Assembly: GCA_017620525.1 (NCBI GenBank)
Contig: JAGAUY010000079.1
Coordinates: 1 to 33,585, forward strand
Direction of reading: 5' to 3'
DNA: 33,585 nucleotides
From: Oscillospiraceae bacterium
GTDB lineage: Bacteria; Bacillota; Clostridia; Oscillospirales; Oscillospiraceae
Positions 1 to 7,512 of the stretch are shown here, piece after piece; the first letter of the stretch is position 1; each line of letters opens with the position of its first letter. The notes beneath the pieces are model-generated. The model saw only the letters and a program-made list of their open reading frames with translations. It made no database searches and was not told the origin of the DNA. A program made the translations under genes and the position numbers.

Positions 1-222
1 CAGGGAGCCGATGCGGATGGTGCCGTCTTCTTCCATGGTAATACCGCGGATCTCGTCCAGGCCCTGGATGCTCAGCAGGGACTTGCCGGCACGCTTGCCC
101 TCACGCATCTGAACCAGAACGTCAGTGCCGCCGGCGATGATGTCAGCTTCGGGATGTGCCAGGTGCAGCTCAATTGCGTCCTGGACGCTCTTGGCCTGGT
201 ACAGAACATTAATATCATACAT
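1..222 (-). CDS. xdhB: Xanthine dehydrogenase-type FAD-binding subunit (N-terminal part, runs off the window)
   Basis: Only the first 74 codons are in the window. The gene reads leftward and continues beyond base 1. The start ATG (220-222) follows a good AAGGAG site 10 bases upstream. The visible protein has the FAD-binding signature of molybdenum hydroxylase middle subunits, IAGGTDVLVQMREGK at about residues 29-43, which in this family contacts the FAD phosphates. In the family this subunit passes electrons from the Fe-S clusters to NAD or another acceptor. It lies 14 bp after the molybdenum subunit gene, so the two are almost certainly one transcript, as in xdhABC operons. The iron-sulfur subunit would be expected just outside the window. 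Substrate cannot be told from this fragment. Confidence 0.85.
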   Translation of the reverse strand, partial: MYDINVLYQAKSVQDAIELHLAHPEADIIAGGTDVLVQMREGKRAGKSLLSIQGLDEIRGITMEEDGTIRIGSL

Positions 223-236
223 AGTTACGATTCTCC

Positions 237-2531
237 TTACTCTTCGATCAGTCCGGCCTCAGTGAATTCCTTGTACAGGACATGGGGGTTGATGGGGCAG
301 ACGTTGATGGAAACATCGGTCGCATTGCGGATTGCGTTGCGGATAGCGGAAGCAACGGGACATGCGGGGGGCTCGCCCAGAGCCTTGGTGCCGAAGGGGT
401 TGGTGGGCTCGGCATTCTCGATGAAGGCAACTTCCAGCTCGGGATGATCCATGAAGGTGGACAGCTTGTAGTCCAGCAGGTTGTTGTTCAGAGGCTTGCC
501 GGTCTTCTCGTCGAAGAGCAGCTGCTCGCTCAGAGCATAGCCGATGCCCATGGACATACCGCCGTGGACCTGTGCTTCGGCCAGCGCGGGGTTGATCAGG
601 GTGCCGCAGTCGTGAACGTTCAGGATGCGGGTCAGCTTAGCCTTGCACATGGGAATGTCGACCTCGACTTCTGCGAAGCAGACGCCGAAGGAGTAGGCGT
701 TGGACTTGATCTGGCAGGTGGTCTCTGCGGTGATGTGGTGGCTGTCCTCCAGGGAGTACAGGCTCTCGCAGGCCAGGTCGCCCAGAGTCTTCAGAACGCG
801 GCCGTCAGTGGTGCGGATGATGTTGCCGTCAACCAGATCCAGGATCTCGATGGGCATACGGGTCTGATCGTGAGCAATCTGCAGGATCTTCTTACGCAGC
901 TCGGTGGCACACTTGGAGATACCCAGAGCGCCGATGTAGGTCTGACGGGAAGCGTAAGCGCCGGTGCCGTAGGGAGTTACATCGGTATCCTGGCAGGAGA
1001 CGACATGGACATCCTTCAGGGGGATGCCGACAGCGTCAGCGACCATCTGGGAGTATGCGGTGTCGCAGCCCTGGCCGATTTCGGTTTCACCGGTCTGATA
1101 CTGGACGGAGCCGTCCTGATTGACGATCATACGGACGGAGCAGGACTCCAGGGAGATGGGCCAGACAGCGGTGTTGTACCAGAACACAGAAACACCGACA
1201 CCCTTGCGGATGGGACCGGTCTGGTTCTTGTACTCGTTGAACTTGGTGTAGTAATCGAAGATCTCGATACCCTTGTCCAGGCACTGGTTGAAGGTATCCT
1301 CGAACATTTCGTTCTTGGAGAAGCTGTCAACGTAACCCTTGGGCATCAGAGTCTTGCGGCGGTAGTCGATGGGATCCAGACCCAGCTTCTTGCAGATGTC
1401 GTCGGTGTGGGACTCAACTGCGAAAGTGGTCTGAGGCATGCCGTAGCCGCGCATTGCGCCGGCGGTGGGACGGTTGGTGTAAACGGAGTAAGCAACACCC
1501 TCGTAGTTGGGAACGGGGTACAGCTGGGGGATGGAACCGGCGCCCTTGGCGACGATGGAGTGGCCGTGGGAAGCGTAGGCACCGCCGTTGGACCACTGCT
1601 CACCCTTACGGGCAACCAGAGTGCCGTCCTCGCGGACCCAGGAGATCAGGTGGGTGCGGATGGAGTGACGGACGCGGTTGGAGACGAAGGTCTCTTCGCG
1701 CTCGCACTCGTAGTGGACCAGACGGCCGCCGACCTGGGTGGAAGCCCAAGCGGTCAGAGGCTCGTACAGAGCGTCCTGCTTGTTGCCGAAGCCGCCGCCG
1801 ATGTAGGGCTTGACGACGCGGATCTTGCCCCAGGGGCAGCCCAGAGCCTGACCGGTGATACGGCGGACAATGTGAGGAATCTGAGTGGAGGAGACGACCA
1901 CGGTACGGCCGTTCTCACCGTAGGCGTAAACGCCGTGGTTCTCGATGTGGCAGTGCTGAACAGTGGGAGTGTTGTACCAGCCTTCGATCTTAATCAGACC
2001 GGGCTCCTTGATGGCTTCTTCGTAGTTGCCAATGTGAGTTTCGGACTTTGCCAGCAGGTTGCCGGGGCACTCTTCGTGGATCTGGGGAGCATCGGGCTCC
2101 AGAGTCTTCTGGGGATCCAGAACGAAGGGCAGCTCTTCGTACTCAGCCTTGATCAGACGGACAGCCTGAGTAGCGGCAACGGCATTTTCTGCGATAACGA
2201 TTGCGACATCGTCACCGTAGTAACGGACGTGCTGATTGAGCAGCTTGCGGTCTGCCACGTCCTGATGGTGGGGATCGGTGGACCAGGGGTGACCGGAGGT
2301 GGGGAACTGAATGTCGGGGACGTCGAAGCAGGTCAGAACCTTGACGACGCCGGGGACAGCCTCAGCAGCGGAGGTGTCGATGGACTTCACGTAGCCATGG
2401 GTGATCTTGGAGTGATAGATCTTCATGACCAGGGCTCCCTCGGGGAGCAGGTCCTCTACATACTTGGCTCGGCCGGTGGCCTTGTCGTAGGCATCCACGC
2501 GGATTGCGCTTTTGCCGGTGTACTTTCTCAT
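237..2531 (-). CDS. xdhA: Xanthine dehydrogenase-type molybdenum-binding subunit
   Basis: This 764-residue protein is the large catalytic subunit of a molybdenum hydroxylase (xanthine oxidase family), which hydroxylates purines or related N-heterocycles and aldehydes using water. Visible family motifs are GGGFGNK (about 245-251), AMRGYG (359-364, with the Arg that contacts substrate in xanthine dehydrogenases), GETEIGQG (481-488), and GTKALGEPP (714-722), whose Glu720 matches the catalytic base. I chose the ATG at 2531 over an upstream in-frame ATG at 2624 because it has a strong AGGAAGGAG site and begins exactly at the family's usual N-terminus; 2624 lies at the predicted transcription start. 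Length fits the stand-alone molybdenum subunit. Purine oxidation is the most likely role, but nicotinate or other heterocycles cannot be excluded. Confidence 0.88.
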   Translation of the reverse strand: MRKYTGKSAIRVDAYDKATGRAKYVEDLLPEGALVMKIYHSKITHGYVKSIDTSAAEAVPGVVKVLTCFDVPDIQFPTSGHPWSTDPHHQDVADRKLLNQHVRYYGDDVAIVIAENAVAATQAVRLIKAEYEELPFVLDPQKTLEPDAPQIHEECPGNLLAKSETHIGNYEEAIKEPGLIKIEGWYNTPTVQHCHIENHGVYAYGENGRTVVVSSTQIPHIVRRITGQALGCPWGKIRVVKPYIGGGFGNKQDALYEPLTAWASTQVGGRLVHYECEREETFVSNRVRHSIRTHLISWVREDGTLVARKGEQWSNGGAYASHGHSIVAKGAGSIPQLYPVPNYEGVAYSVYTNRPTAGAMRGYGMPQTTFAVESHTDDICKKLGLDPIDYRRKTLMPKGYVDSFSKNEMFEDTFNQCLDKGIEIFDYYTKFNEYKNQTGPIRKGVGVSVFWYNTAVWPISLESCSVRMIVNQDGSVQYQTGETEIGQGCDTAYSQMVADAVGIPLKDVHVVSCQDTDVTPYGTGAYASRQTYIGALGISKCATELRKKILQIAHDQTRMPIEILDLVDGNIIRTTDGRVLKTLGDLACESLYSLEDSHHITAETTCQIKSNAYSFGVCFAEVEVDIPMCKAKLTRILNVHDCGTLINPALAEAQVHGGMSMGIGYALSEQLLFDEKTGKPLNNNLLDYKLSTFMDHPELEVAFIENAEPTNPFGTKALGEPPACPVASAIRNAIRNATDVSINVCPINPHVLYKEFTEAGLIEE

Positions 2532-2626
2532 GAGATTAATCTCCTTCCTGGCGGATTGAATGCGTACTTCTTTGTTCTCTTGACGGGATAACGTAAATGT
2601 GATAAACGGGGTGTTATCTATCAAAA

Positions 2627-2655
2627 ATTATAATATAGCGAAGGGTGGATGTCAA
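2627..2655 (-). promoter_or_regulatory. Consensus sigma-A promoter of the xanthine dehydrogenase operon
   Basis: Read on the minus strand: TTGACA (2650-2655), a 17-base spacer, and TATAAT (2627-2632). Both boxes match consensus perfectly. Transcription would start near 2620, giving an untranslated leader of about 88 bases before the ATG at 2531. Confidence 0.8.
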
Positions 2656-2881
2656 GTTTTTTGAATAGATTGTTTCGGGCAAAAATGGAGATTTGAGTGA
2701 TACGGGGTACCTGATTTTGCTAAAAAAAGCCCATTTTTAGCAGTTTTTGATAAGAGGTGATTCACCTCGTCTGCAAATTCAACAAAAATGGACGGAAGTT
2801 TTCTACATTTACGATAGTAATAAATATCTGCATCGAATAGATCGGAGCGAACTTATTATGAATAACAGAGGGGTTCGGAGG
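2656..2881. other. Intergenic region between divergent promoters
   Basis: AT-rich and without a supportable gene. It holds a hairpin-capable repeat (GCTAAAAA 2719-2726 with TTTTTAGC 2734-2741) followed by a run of T, which could be a weak terminator or just AT-rich chance. I see no further structure. Reading frames through this stretch lack a ribosome site, so the downstream gene is taken to start at 2939. Confidence 0.4.
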
Positions 2882-2910
2882 TTGACCGGGCGGAGCGGAA
2901 GTGCTATGAT
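2882..2910 (+). promoter_or_regulatory. Sigma-A promoter of the acyltransferase-like gene
   Basis: TTGACC (2882-2887), a 17-base spacer, TATGAT (2905-2910). The position, 29 bases before the chosen start codon and just ahead of its ribosome site, argues that the upstream in-frame ATG at 2747 is not used. Confidence 0.75.
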
Positions 2911-2938
2911 ATCAAAAAACCATTGGGAGGAACGAGAA

Positions 2939-3787
2939 ATGTCCAAAATGTCTCCGCTGCAGCTGGGCCAGAAGCTGAATCTGCCCGCTGTCAGCATCGA
3001 AGCGCTGAAGAACTTCAAAGTATCCGAGGAGACTGCTGCACGGCTGAAGGCGGCATTCCAGAGCAGTCAGGAGGAGTTTGAGGCGGAAGCCCGGAAAGAA
3101 CCGGAGGCAGACCTGCTGGTACTGGCGCTGTATCTGCGCTGGTCCATGGATGCTCACTTCCTGTATGCCATCCGGGGAATGAGCTGGGATATTTTCTTTG
3201 ACACTTTCAGAGACCTCACCATCTGGGCCAATGCCTTTACGGAGGAAACCGGACGTCCCGGTCTGAAGGAGTGGGGATGGTGCGGCAGAGCCATCAGGAT
3301 GCAGCTGTTCCGCCTGGGCAGACTGCAGTTCCAGGAAGAGTCGCTTGCTTCTGATATTGTACTTGGGGATGAAACCTTCCCGGCAGGAACGAAGGTGCTG
3401 CAGGTACACATTCCCGCCGGCGAACCGCTGACGCCTGAGGCTGTGGAAGAATCCCTCGGCCGTGCCCAGAGCTTTTTCCGGACCTACTACCGGCAGAAGT
3501 ATGAACTGTTCTGCTGCCGGTCCTGGCTGCTGTCTCCCGCGCTGGAGGAGCTTCTGGGTGAAGATTCCAATATTCTGCAGTTCAAGAAGCGTTTTGAGCT
3601 GTATGGCACGCTGCCTGAGCGTCAGGCTGAGGAGCGGGTCTTCGGCAAGCTGCAGGCGGATCCTGCCTGCTATCCGGAGGATACCTCCCTCCAGCGGAGC
3701 ATGAAGCAGTATCTGATGGCCGGCAAACAGGTGGACATGGGCTGCGGCATCATCCGCTGCCGCAATGTGGAAGAAGTATATTCATAA
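2939..3787 (+). CDS. Acyltransferase-like protein (NAT_N/GNAT_C architecture)
   Basis: A 282-residue soluble protein. It resembles the Firmicutes family annotated as acyltransferase domain-containing, with an N-terminal helical NAT_N-like part (about 1-130) and a GNAT_C-like part. The recognisable signatures are DTFRDLTIWANAF (88-100), MQLFRLGRLQF (121-131) and VLQVHIPAGEPL (153-164). I start it at 2939, where GGGAGG precedes the ATG by 8 bases and a promoter lies just upstream. It is monocistronic, ending before a strong terminator. The acyl donor and acceptor are unknown for this family as far as I can tell; the assignment rests on recalled family signatures, not on visible catalytic residues. 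Confidence 0.65.
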   Translation: MSKMSPLQLGQKLNLPAVSIEALKNFKVSEETAARLKAAFQSSQEEFEAEARKEPEADLLVLALYLRWSMDAHFLYAIRGMSWDIFFDTFRDLTIWANAFTEETGRPGLKEWGWCGRAIRMQLFRLGRLQFQEESLASDIVLGDETFPAGTKVLQVHIPAGEPLTPEAVEESLGRAQSFFRTYYRQKYELFCCRSWLLSPALEELLGEDSNILQFKKRFELYGTLPERQAEERVFGKLQADPACYPEDTSLQRSMKQYLMAGKQVDMGCGIIRCRNVEEVYS

Positions 3788-3832
3788 GAGAAGTCCCCGA
3801 TGCCAAAGCCAGTACGCGCAGCATAATATGAA

Positions 3833-3867
3833 ACGAGCAAGTGCGTTGCGTCACTTGCTCGTTTTTG
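3833..3867 (+). terminator. Rho-independent terminator after the acyltransferase-like gene
   Basis: An 11-bp perfect stem (3833-3843 with 3852-3862), 8-base loop, then TTTTT. It can serve the + gene ending at 3787; on the minus strand only TTT follows, so it would be a weak stop for the DUF4179 gene. Confidence 0.85.
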
Positions 3868-3888
3868 TATTGTACGCGCCGAAGATAA

Positions 3889-5268
3889 TTACTCAACGGC
3901 AATGACGATCATGTCTTCAGCGGTCCAGTTATGGGAATACTGAGGACTGAGCCAGACTTCATCATAGGGAAAGTTCAGAAGCGGGAATTCATTGTAGAAG
4001 AAAGTGATGCACCCTTCTTCGTCTTCTTCACCGTACGTACTGCTCCACTGGTTGATCTCATACTCATTTCCGTCTGCATCATAGAACAGATGACCAAAGA
4101 GCTGATGCATGGGAATACCTTCTTTCCAGACAGCACGGAATTTCACAATCCAGCCGCTTCCCTGCTTTCTGGTGGAATCGAACGCAGCACCTTCAGGAAG
4201 CTCACCATGCTCGCCAGTAACCAGATTCAGATAGGTTGTCTGCATATCTTTACGCAGCCACTTGGCGCCGGTGATCACCAGCTTTATGTGGTCAGCTTCA
4301 TAGAAGTAGGTACTATCCGCCCGGTAGGATACCATGGACGGGGAATCAGCGGAACCGGTGGAGATAATGCCGCTGGAAGCAGCGTCAAACTTCATGCCCC
4401 AATCAGTCTCAATATAGAAATCCAGACCTTTTAGCCAGGCAGTGTTGTCAGCGGATTCCTCGATATCCACACGCATATGGGTAGGATAAACCTCGATGTC
4501 AGCAATGGTGATGGCCTGACCGTCAAGAATCACCGTCTGATTTACTGGGAATACCTTACCTGCTGCGGTGAACTTGGGATCGAACTCAAGCAGGAAGTCA
4601 AAATGAGCAAGATAATCAGGTTCTTCGTATATTTTCTCGGAATAGATATCTTCAACCGCCCGATCCGGCGCCACCTGCTCATGTATGATGCTGTTGGTAT
4701 ACACATCCAACTTGATTCGCAGACTACCAGGAACATTGTCGTCAACGAAATCAATACTCAGACAGCGCAGTTCGCCGTTCTCCAATCCAAATCCGGTACT
4801 GTGATAGCTGCAGGATGCAGGCCGCTTACCATCGCAGTTCAGCACTTCAGGATCCGCTTCCAGAGACTTGTACTTGTCAGAATCCAGCTGATAGAATACA
4901 TTAACCTGTTTCTGGTCGACGATGAGGTAGGCAACCTCAGCTGTAATATCACCATCAGTCTGGGACAGATCCATTGGCTGCACATACTCATTTTCCACCG
5001 CGTCGGTCAGGGACCTGGAGAAAGTCACAGCTGCGGCCAGTTCTTTCAGAACTGGAATCTGAGAACAGGCATAGGCAACCGGAGCGCAGAAGTTGACGAG
5101 CAGAACGAATACCGCGAAGCAGGCCGCCAAACCTGCTGCAGGGCGGACAACCATCCGGAGCATTCTTTTTCTTCTCTTCTTATGAGCTCGATCCACAGCC
5201 GCATCCAACCCGGGAGGGCATCTGTCCAGTTCCCCGATCATAGCCTCAAATTCATCTCTTCGATTCAT
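3889..5268 (-). CDS. DUF4179 membrane protein, predicted anti-sigma partner
   Basis: A 459-residue protein with a short cytoplasmic N-terminus rich in basic residues (about 29-42), one membrane segment (about 41-66) and a large outer domain rich in beta structure. This is the layout of DUF4179 proteins, which typically sit behind ECF sigma genes and are thought to hold the sigma factor at the membrane. Its start overlaps the sigma stop by 4 bases (ATGA), so translation is coupled. The cytoplasmic part (about 40 residues) is much shorter than a classic zinc anti-sigma domain and shows no HxxxCxxC motif. What the outer domain senses is not visible. Confidence 0.8.
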   Translation of the reverse strand: MNRRDEFEAMIGELDRCPPGLDAAVDRAHKKRRKRMLRMVVRPAAGLAACFAVFVLLVNFCAPVAYACSQIPVLKELAAAVTFSRSLTDAVENEYVQPMDLSQTDGDITAEVAYLIVDQKQVNVFYQLDSDKYKSLEADPEVLNCDGKRPASCSYHSTGFGLENGELRCLSIDFVDDNVPGSLRIKLDVYTNSIIHEQVAPDRAVEDIYSEKIYEEPDYLAHFDFLLEFDPKFTAAGKVFPVNQTVILDGQAITIADIEVYPTHMRVDIEESADNTAWLKGLDFYIETDWGMKFDAASSGIISTGSADSPSMVSYRADSTYFYEADHIKLVITGAKWLRKDMQTTYLNLVTGEHGELPEGAAFDSTRKQGSGWIVKFRAVWKEGIPMHQLFGHLFYDADGNEYEINQWSSTYGEEDEEGCITFFYNEFPLLNFPYDEVWLSPQYSHNWTAEDMIVIAVE

Positions 5269-5735
5269 GAAGACACCTCCTCTTCAAGTTCCAGCCGGAG
5301 CAGCTGCAGCGCCTTTCTTTGTCTGGTCGCAGCAGTTCCGGCAGGTATGTGCAGTGTCCGGGCGGTTTCGGCTACGGTATAGCCTGCAAAGAATCGTAAG
5401 ATGATGACATCCTTCAGATCTTTGGGCAGACGCCGCAGCGCTTCTTTCAACGGAAGAGCGTCAAATTCTTCCGCTGCGGTCTCAGGCAGTTCATCCAGAG
5501 GGTGGAACCGCTTCTGCCGGCGCAGCTCGTTATGACATTCATTGATCAGAATGCGGGTAATCCAGGTGTCAAAGAATTCTGTCTGCCGCAGCTTCCATTT
5601 GCCGCACAGCGCCTTGTAGACTGCTTCATCCACGGCATCCATAGCAAGCGATTCACTTCCCAGGTAAGTTAGGGCGGTTTTATAAAGCCTGATCCGGACA
5701 GACTCCACTCGTTTTGCGAATTCTTCATTGCTCAC
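5265..5735 (-). CDS. ECF-type RNA polymerase sigma factor
   Basis: A 156-residue sigma-70 family protein of the extracytoplasmic-function type. Region 2 spans about residues 10-75 (including DTWITRILINECHNELRR), and region 4 about 100-150, where LPKDLKDVIILRFFAGYT and the following helix-turn-helix are seen. The start is GTG (5735) behind a near-perfect AAAGGAGGTGA site. It overlaps the DUF4179 gene by 4 bases. Upstream on the minus strand there are TGAAAT and CGTC elements that resemble an ECF self-regulated promoter, but the spacing (18) is not ideal and I hold this loosely. Its regulon is unknown. Confidence 0.88.
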   Translation of the reverse strand: MSNEEFAKRVESVRIRLYKTALTYLGSESLAMDAVDEAVYKALCGKWKLRQTEFFDTWITRILINECHNELRRQKRFHPLDELPETAAEEFDALPLKEALRRLPKDLKDVIILRFFAGYTVAETARTLHIPAGTAATRQRKALQLLRLELEEEVSS

Positions 5736-5828
5736 TGCCGCATCACCTCCTTTGTCTGTTAGACGTTTGAAGAGGACGTTTTTATTTCATTCGTGAAAAA
5801 ACATTGGATTTTGTTTCGCGGAGCCGGT

Positions 5829-5859
5829 AAAAAAACCGGGGCATTTCTGCCCCGGTTTT
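5829..5859 (-). terminator. Rho-independent terminator, strongest on the minus strand
   Basis: An 11-bp perfect stem (5832-5842 with 5849-5859) with a 6-base loop. On the minus strand it ends in a run of seven T; on the plus strand in four T. It lies upstream of the sigma gene, so on the minus strand it would end a transcript coming from 5860-6060, where no gene is evident. Confidence 0.7.
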
Positions 5860-6074
5860 CGTTTCTTCGCTTCTGTTTTCTGTCACAATGTACGGGTGAG
5901 CCGTTCCCTTCCCACCCATTTTCGCATCATACCGTTGCGCTTTCCGGTGATACACTTGACTGCGGATGTACCATCTGCTTTTCAGGTTCGTCGTCACGGT
6001 CCTGAAAGTGGGCGGTTCATCTGCTGTCCGGGATTATCTTGCCCGGAAAACGACACGCTATACGGAGGTTTCTT
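5860..6074. other. Intergenic region with hairpins, no gene seen
   Basis: No convincing coding frame. It contains an inverted repeat TTTCAGG...CCTGAAA near 5981-6007, with a 14-base interior, and a shorter CCGGG/CCCGG pair near 6029-6046 before the BofA-like gene. Together with the minus-strand terminator at 5829-5859 this could be a small untranslated transcript read leftward, but I do not see a strong promoter for one. Confidence 0.3.
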
Positions 6075-6329
6075 ATGGAAAAAATTGTCATGCTGCTGAT
6101 CCCGGTTCTGCTTCTGTTTGTGCTGATGCGGGTAATCATGCTGCCCATCCGGGTGATATGGAAGCTGTTCGTCAATTCTGCCTGCGGCTTTGTATGCCTG
6201 TGGCTGCTCAACTGGATCTCCGGCTTCACCGGGATCCTCTTTCCGGTCAACACTGTCACAACGCTCATCGCGGGATTTCTGGGACTTCCGGGGATCGGAC
6301 TGCTGGCACTGGTTCAGATGCTTTTATGA
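6075..6329 (+). CDS. BofA-like small membrane protein (pro-sigma-K processing inhibitor family)
   Basis: An 84-residue, very hydrophobic protein. It has two predicted membrane segments in the first half (about 5-20 and 30-45) and the family's C-terminal FLGLPGIGLLALVQ segment (about 68-81), matching the BofA family. In Bacillus, BofA sits in the outer forespore membrane and holds the SpoIVFB protease inactive until pro-sigma-K should be cleaved. I start at 6075 because GGAGG precedes it by 8 bases; an in-frame ATG at 6039 has no such site. No SpoIVF genes are nearby, and the gene faces serA with only 6 bp between stop codons, so its role here rests on family resemblance. Confidence 0.7.
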   Translation: MEKIVMLLIPVLLLFVLMRVIMLPIRVIWKLFVNSACGFVCLWLLNWISGFTGILFPVNTVTTLIAGFLGLPGIGLLALVQMLL

Positions 6330-6335
6330 CAGATT

Positions 6336-7499
6336 TTACTTGATGACCCGAACCCGCAGTACGCCGTTAATCTGCTTCAGATGCTCCACAACTTCGGCGG
6401 AAGCGGGCTGGTCGATATCGAGCATGGTGTAGGCAAACTCGCCCCGGGAGGCATTCTGCAGGCCGGCGATGTTGATGTTGTCGAAAGCAATCGCGGAGGT
6501 GAACTGGCCCAGGGAATTGGGAATGTTCTTGTGGAGGATCGCGATGCGGCCAGCGGCGGTACAGATGCCCATATCACAATTGGGGAAATTCACGGAGTTG
6601 ACGATGTTTCCGTTTTCCAGGTAATTCATCACCTGGCGGACGGCCATCTTGGCGCAGTTGTCCTCCGACTCTTCCGTGGAAGCGCCCAGATGGGGGATGG
6701 CGATGCAGCCGGGCATATTGGCTGTTTTGTTATTGGGGAAGTCAGTGATGTAACGATGAACCTTTCCGGACCGCAGGGCCTCTTCCATGGCATCGTCATC
6801 CACCAGCAGATCCCGGGCAAAATTCAGCACGGTCACGCCGTCCTTCATTTTGGAAATGGCCTCCGCATTGATCATGCTCCGGGTGGAATCCAGCAGGGGG
6901 ACGTGTACGGAGATGATGTCGCATTTTTCGTAAATCTCCTCCCGGGTCTTTACCCGGATGATGTGCCGGTCCAGATGCCAGGCCGCATCGATGGAGATAT
7001 AGGGATCGCAGCCGTAGACCTCCATACCCAGCCGCCGGGCGGCATTTGCCAGGGGGCCGCCGATGGCGCCCAGGCCGATGATGCCCAGACTTTTGTGGGC
7101 GATCTCGTGGCCGGCGAACTGGCTTTTGCCCTTTTCCACAAGCTTGGAGACATCGCAGCTGCCCTTGATGTTCTGGACCCAGTTGATGCCGCCCACGATG
7201 TCCCGGCAACCCAGGAACATACCGCACAGCGCCAGCTCCATCACGCCGTTGGCATTGGCGCCGGGGGTGTTGAAGACCACGATGCCCTGATCGGCGCAGC
7301 TGGTCAGGGGAATGTTATTGACGCCGGCACCGGCCCGGGCCACTGCCAGCAGTTTCTCCGGCAGCACCATATCGTGCATGGATGCGCTGCGCACCAGCAC
7401 CGCGTCGGCCTGTTCAATCTTTTCTACAGCTGCATAGTCCTCCGTCCACAGATCCGTGCCCTTGGGGGAGATTTTATTCAGATAATGAACGTTATACAT
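6336..7499 (-). CDS. serA: D-3-phosphoglycerate dehydrogenase
   Basis: A 387-residue enzyme that oxidises 3-phosphoglycerate to 3-phosphohydroxypyruvate with NAD, the first step of serine synthesis. The Rossmann motif GLGAIG is at 142-147, the NAD-ribose acidic residue in GCDP (163-166), the substrate Arg in NFARDLLVDD (R229), the catalytic His in PHLGAS (H270), and a C-terminal ACT-like domain at about 320-387 that may bind serine for feedback control. The usual Glu of the DVFxxEP motif is not seen; the equivalent place reads ITDFPNNK (251-258). The start at 7499 has an AAGGAAG site; an upstream in-frame ATG at 7565 lies inside serC. Last gene of the apgM-serC-serA unit, 13 bp behind serC. 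Confidence 0.92.
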   Translation of the reverse strand: MYNVHYLNKISPKGTDLWTEDYAAVEKIEQADAVLVRSASMHDMVLPEKLLAVARAGAGVNNIPLTSCADQGIVVFNTPGANANGVMELALCGMFLGCRDIVGGINWVQNIKGSCDVSKLVEKGKSQFAGHEIAHKSLGIIGLGAIGGPLANAARRLGMEVYGCDPYISIDAAWHLDRHIIRVKTREEIYEKCDIISVHVPLLDSTRSMINAEAISKMKDGVTVLNFARDLLVDDDAMEEALRSGKVHRYITDFPNNKTANMPGCIAIPHLGASTEESEDNCAKMAVRQVMNYLENGNIVNSVNFPNCDMGICTAAGRIAILHKNIPNSLGQFTSAIAFDNINIAGLQNASRGEFAYTMLDIDQPASAEVVEHLKQINGVLRVRVIK

Positions 7500-7512
7500 G
7501 GAATCCACTTCC

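Noticed and set aside
282-2591. Long open frame on the plus strand opposite the molybdenum subunit gene
   Set aside because: It is a codon-position shadow: Gly/Val/Asp-rich, no ribosome site, no family resemblance, while the minus-strand frame has all enzyme motifs.
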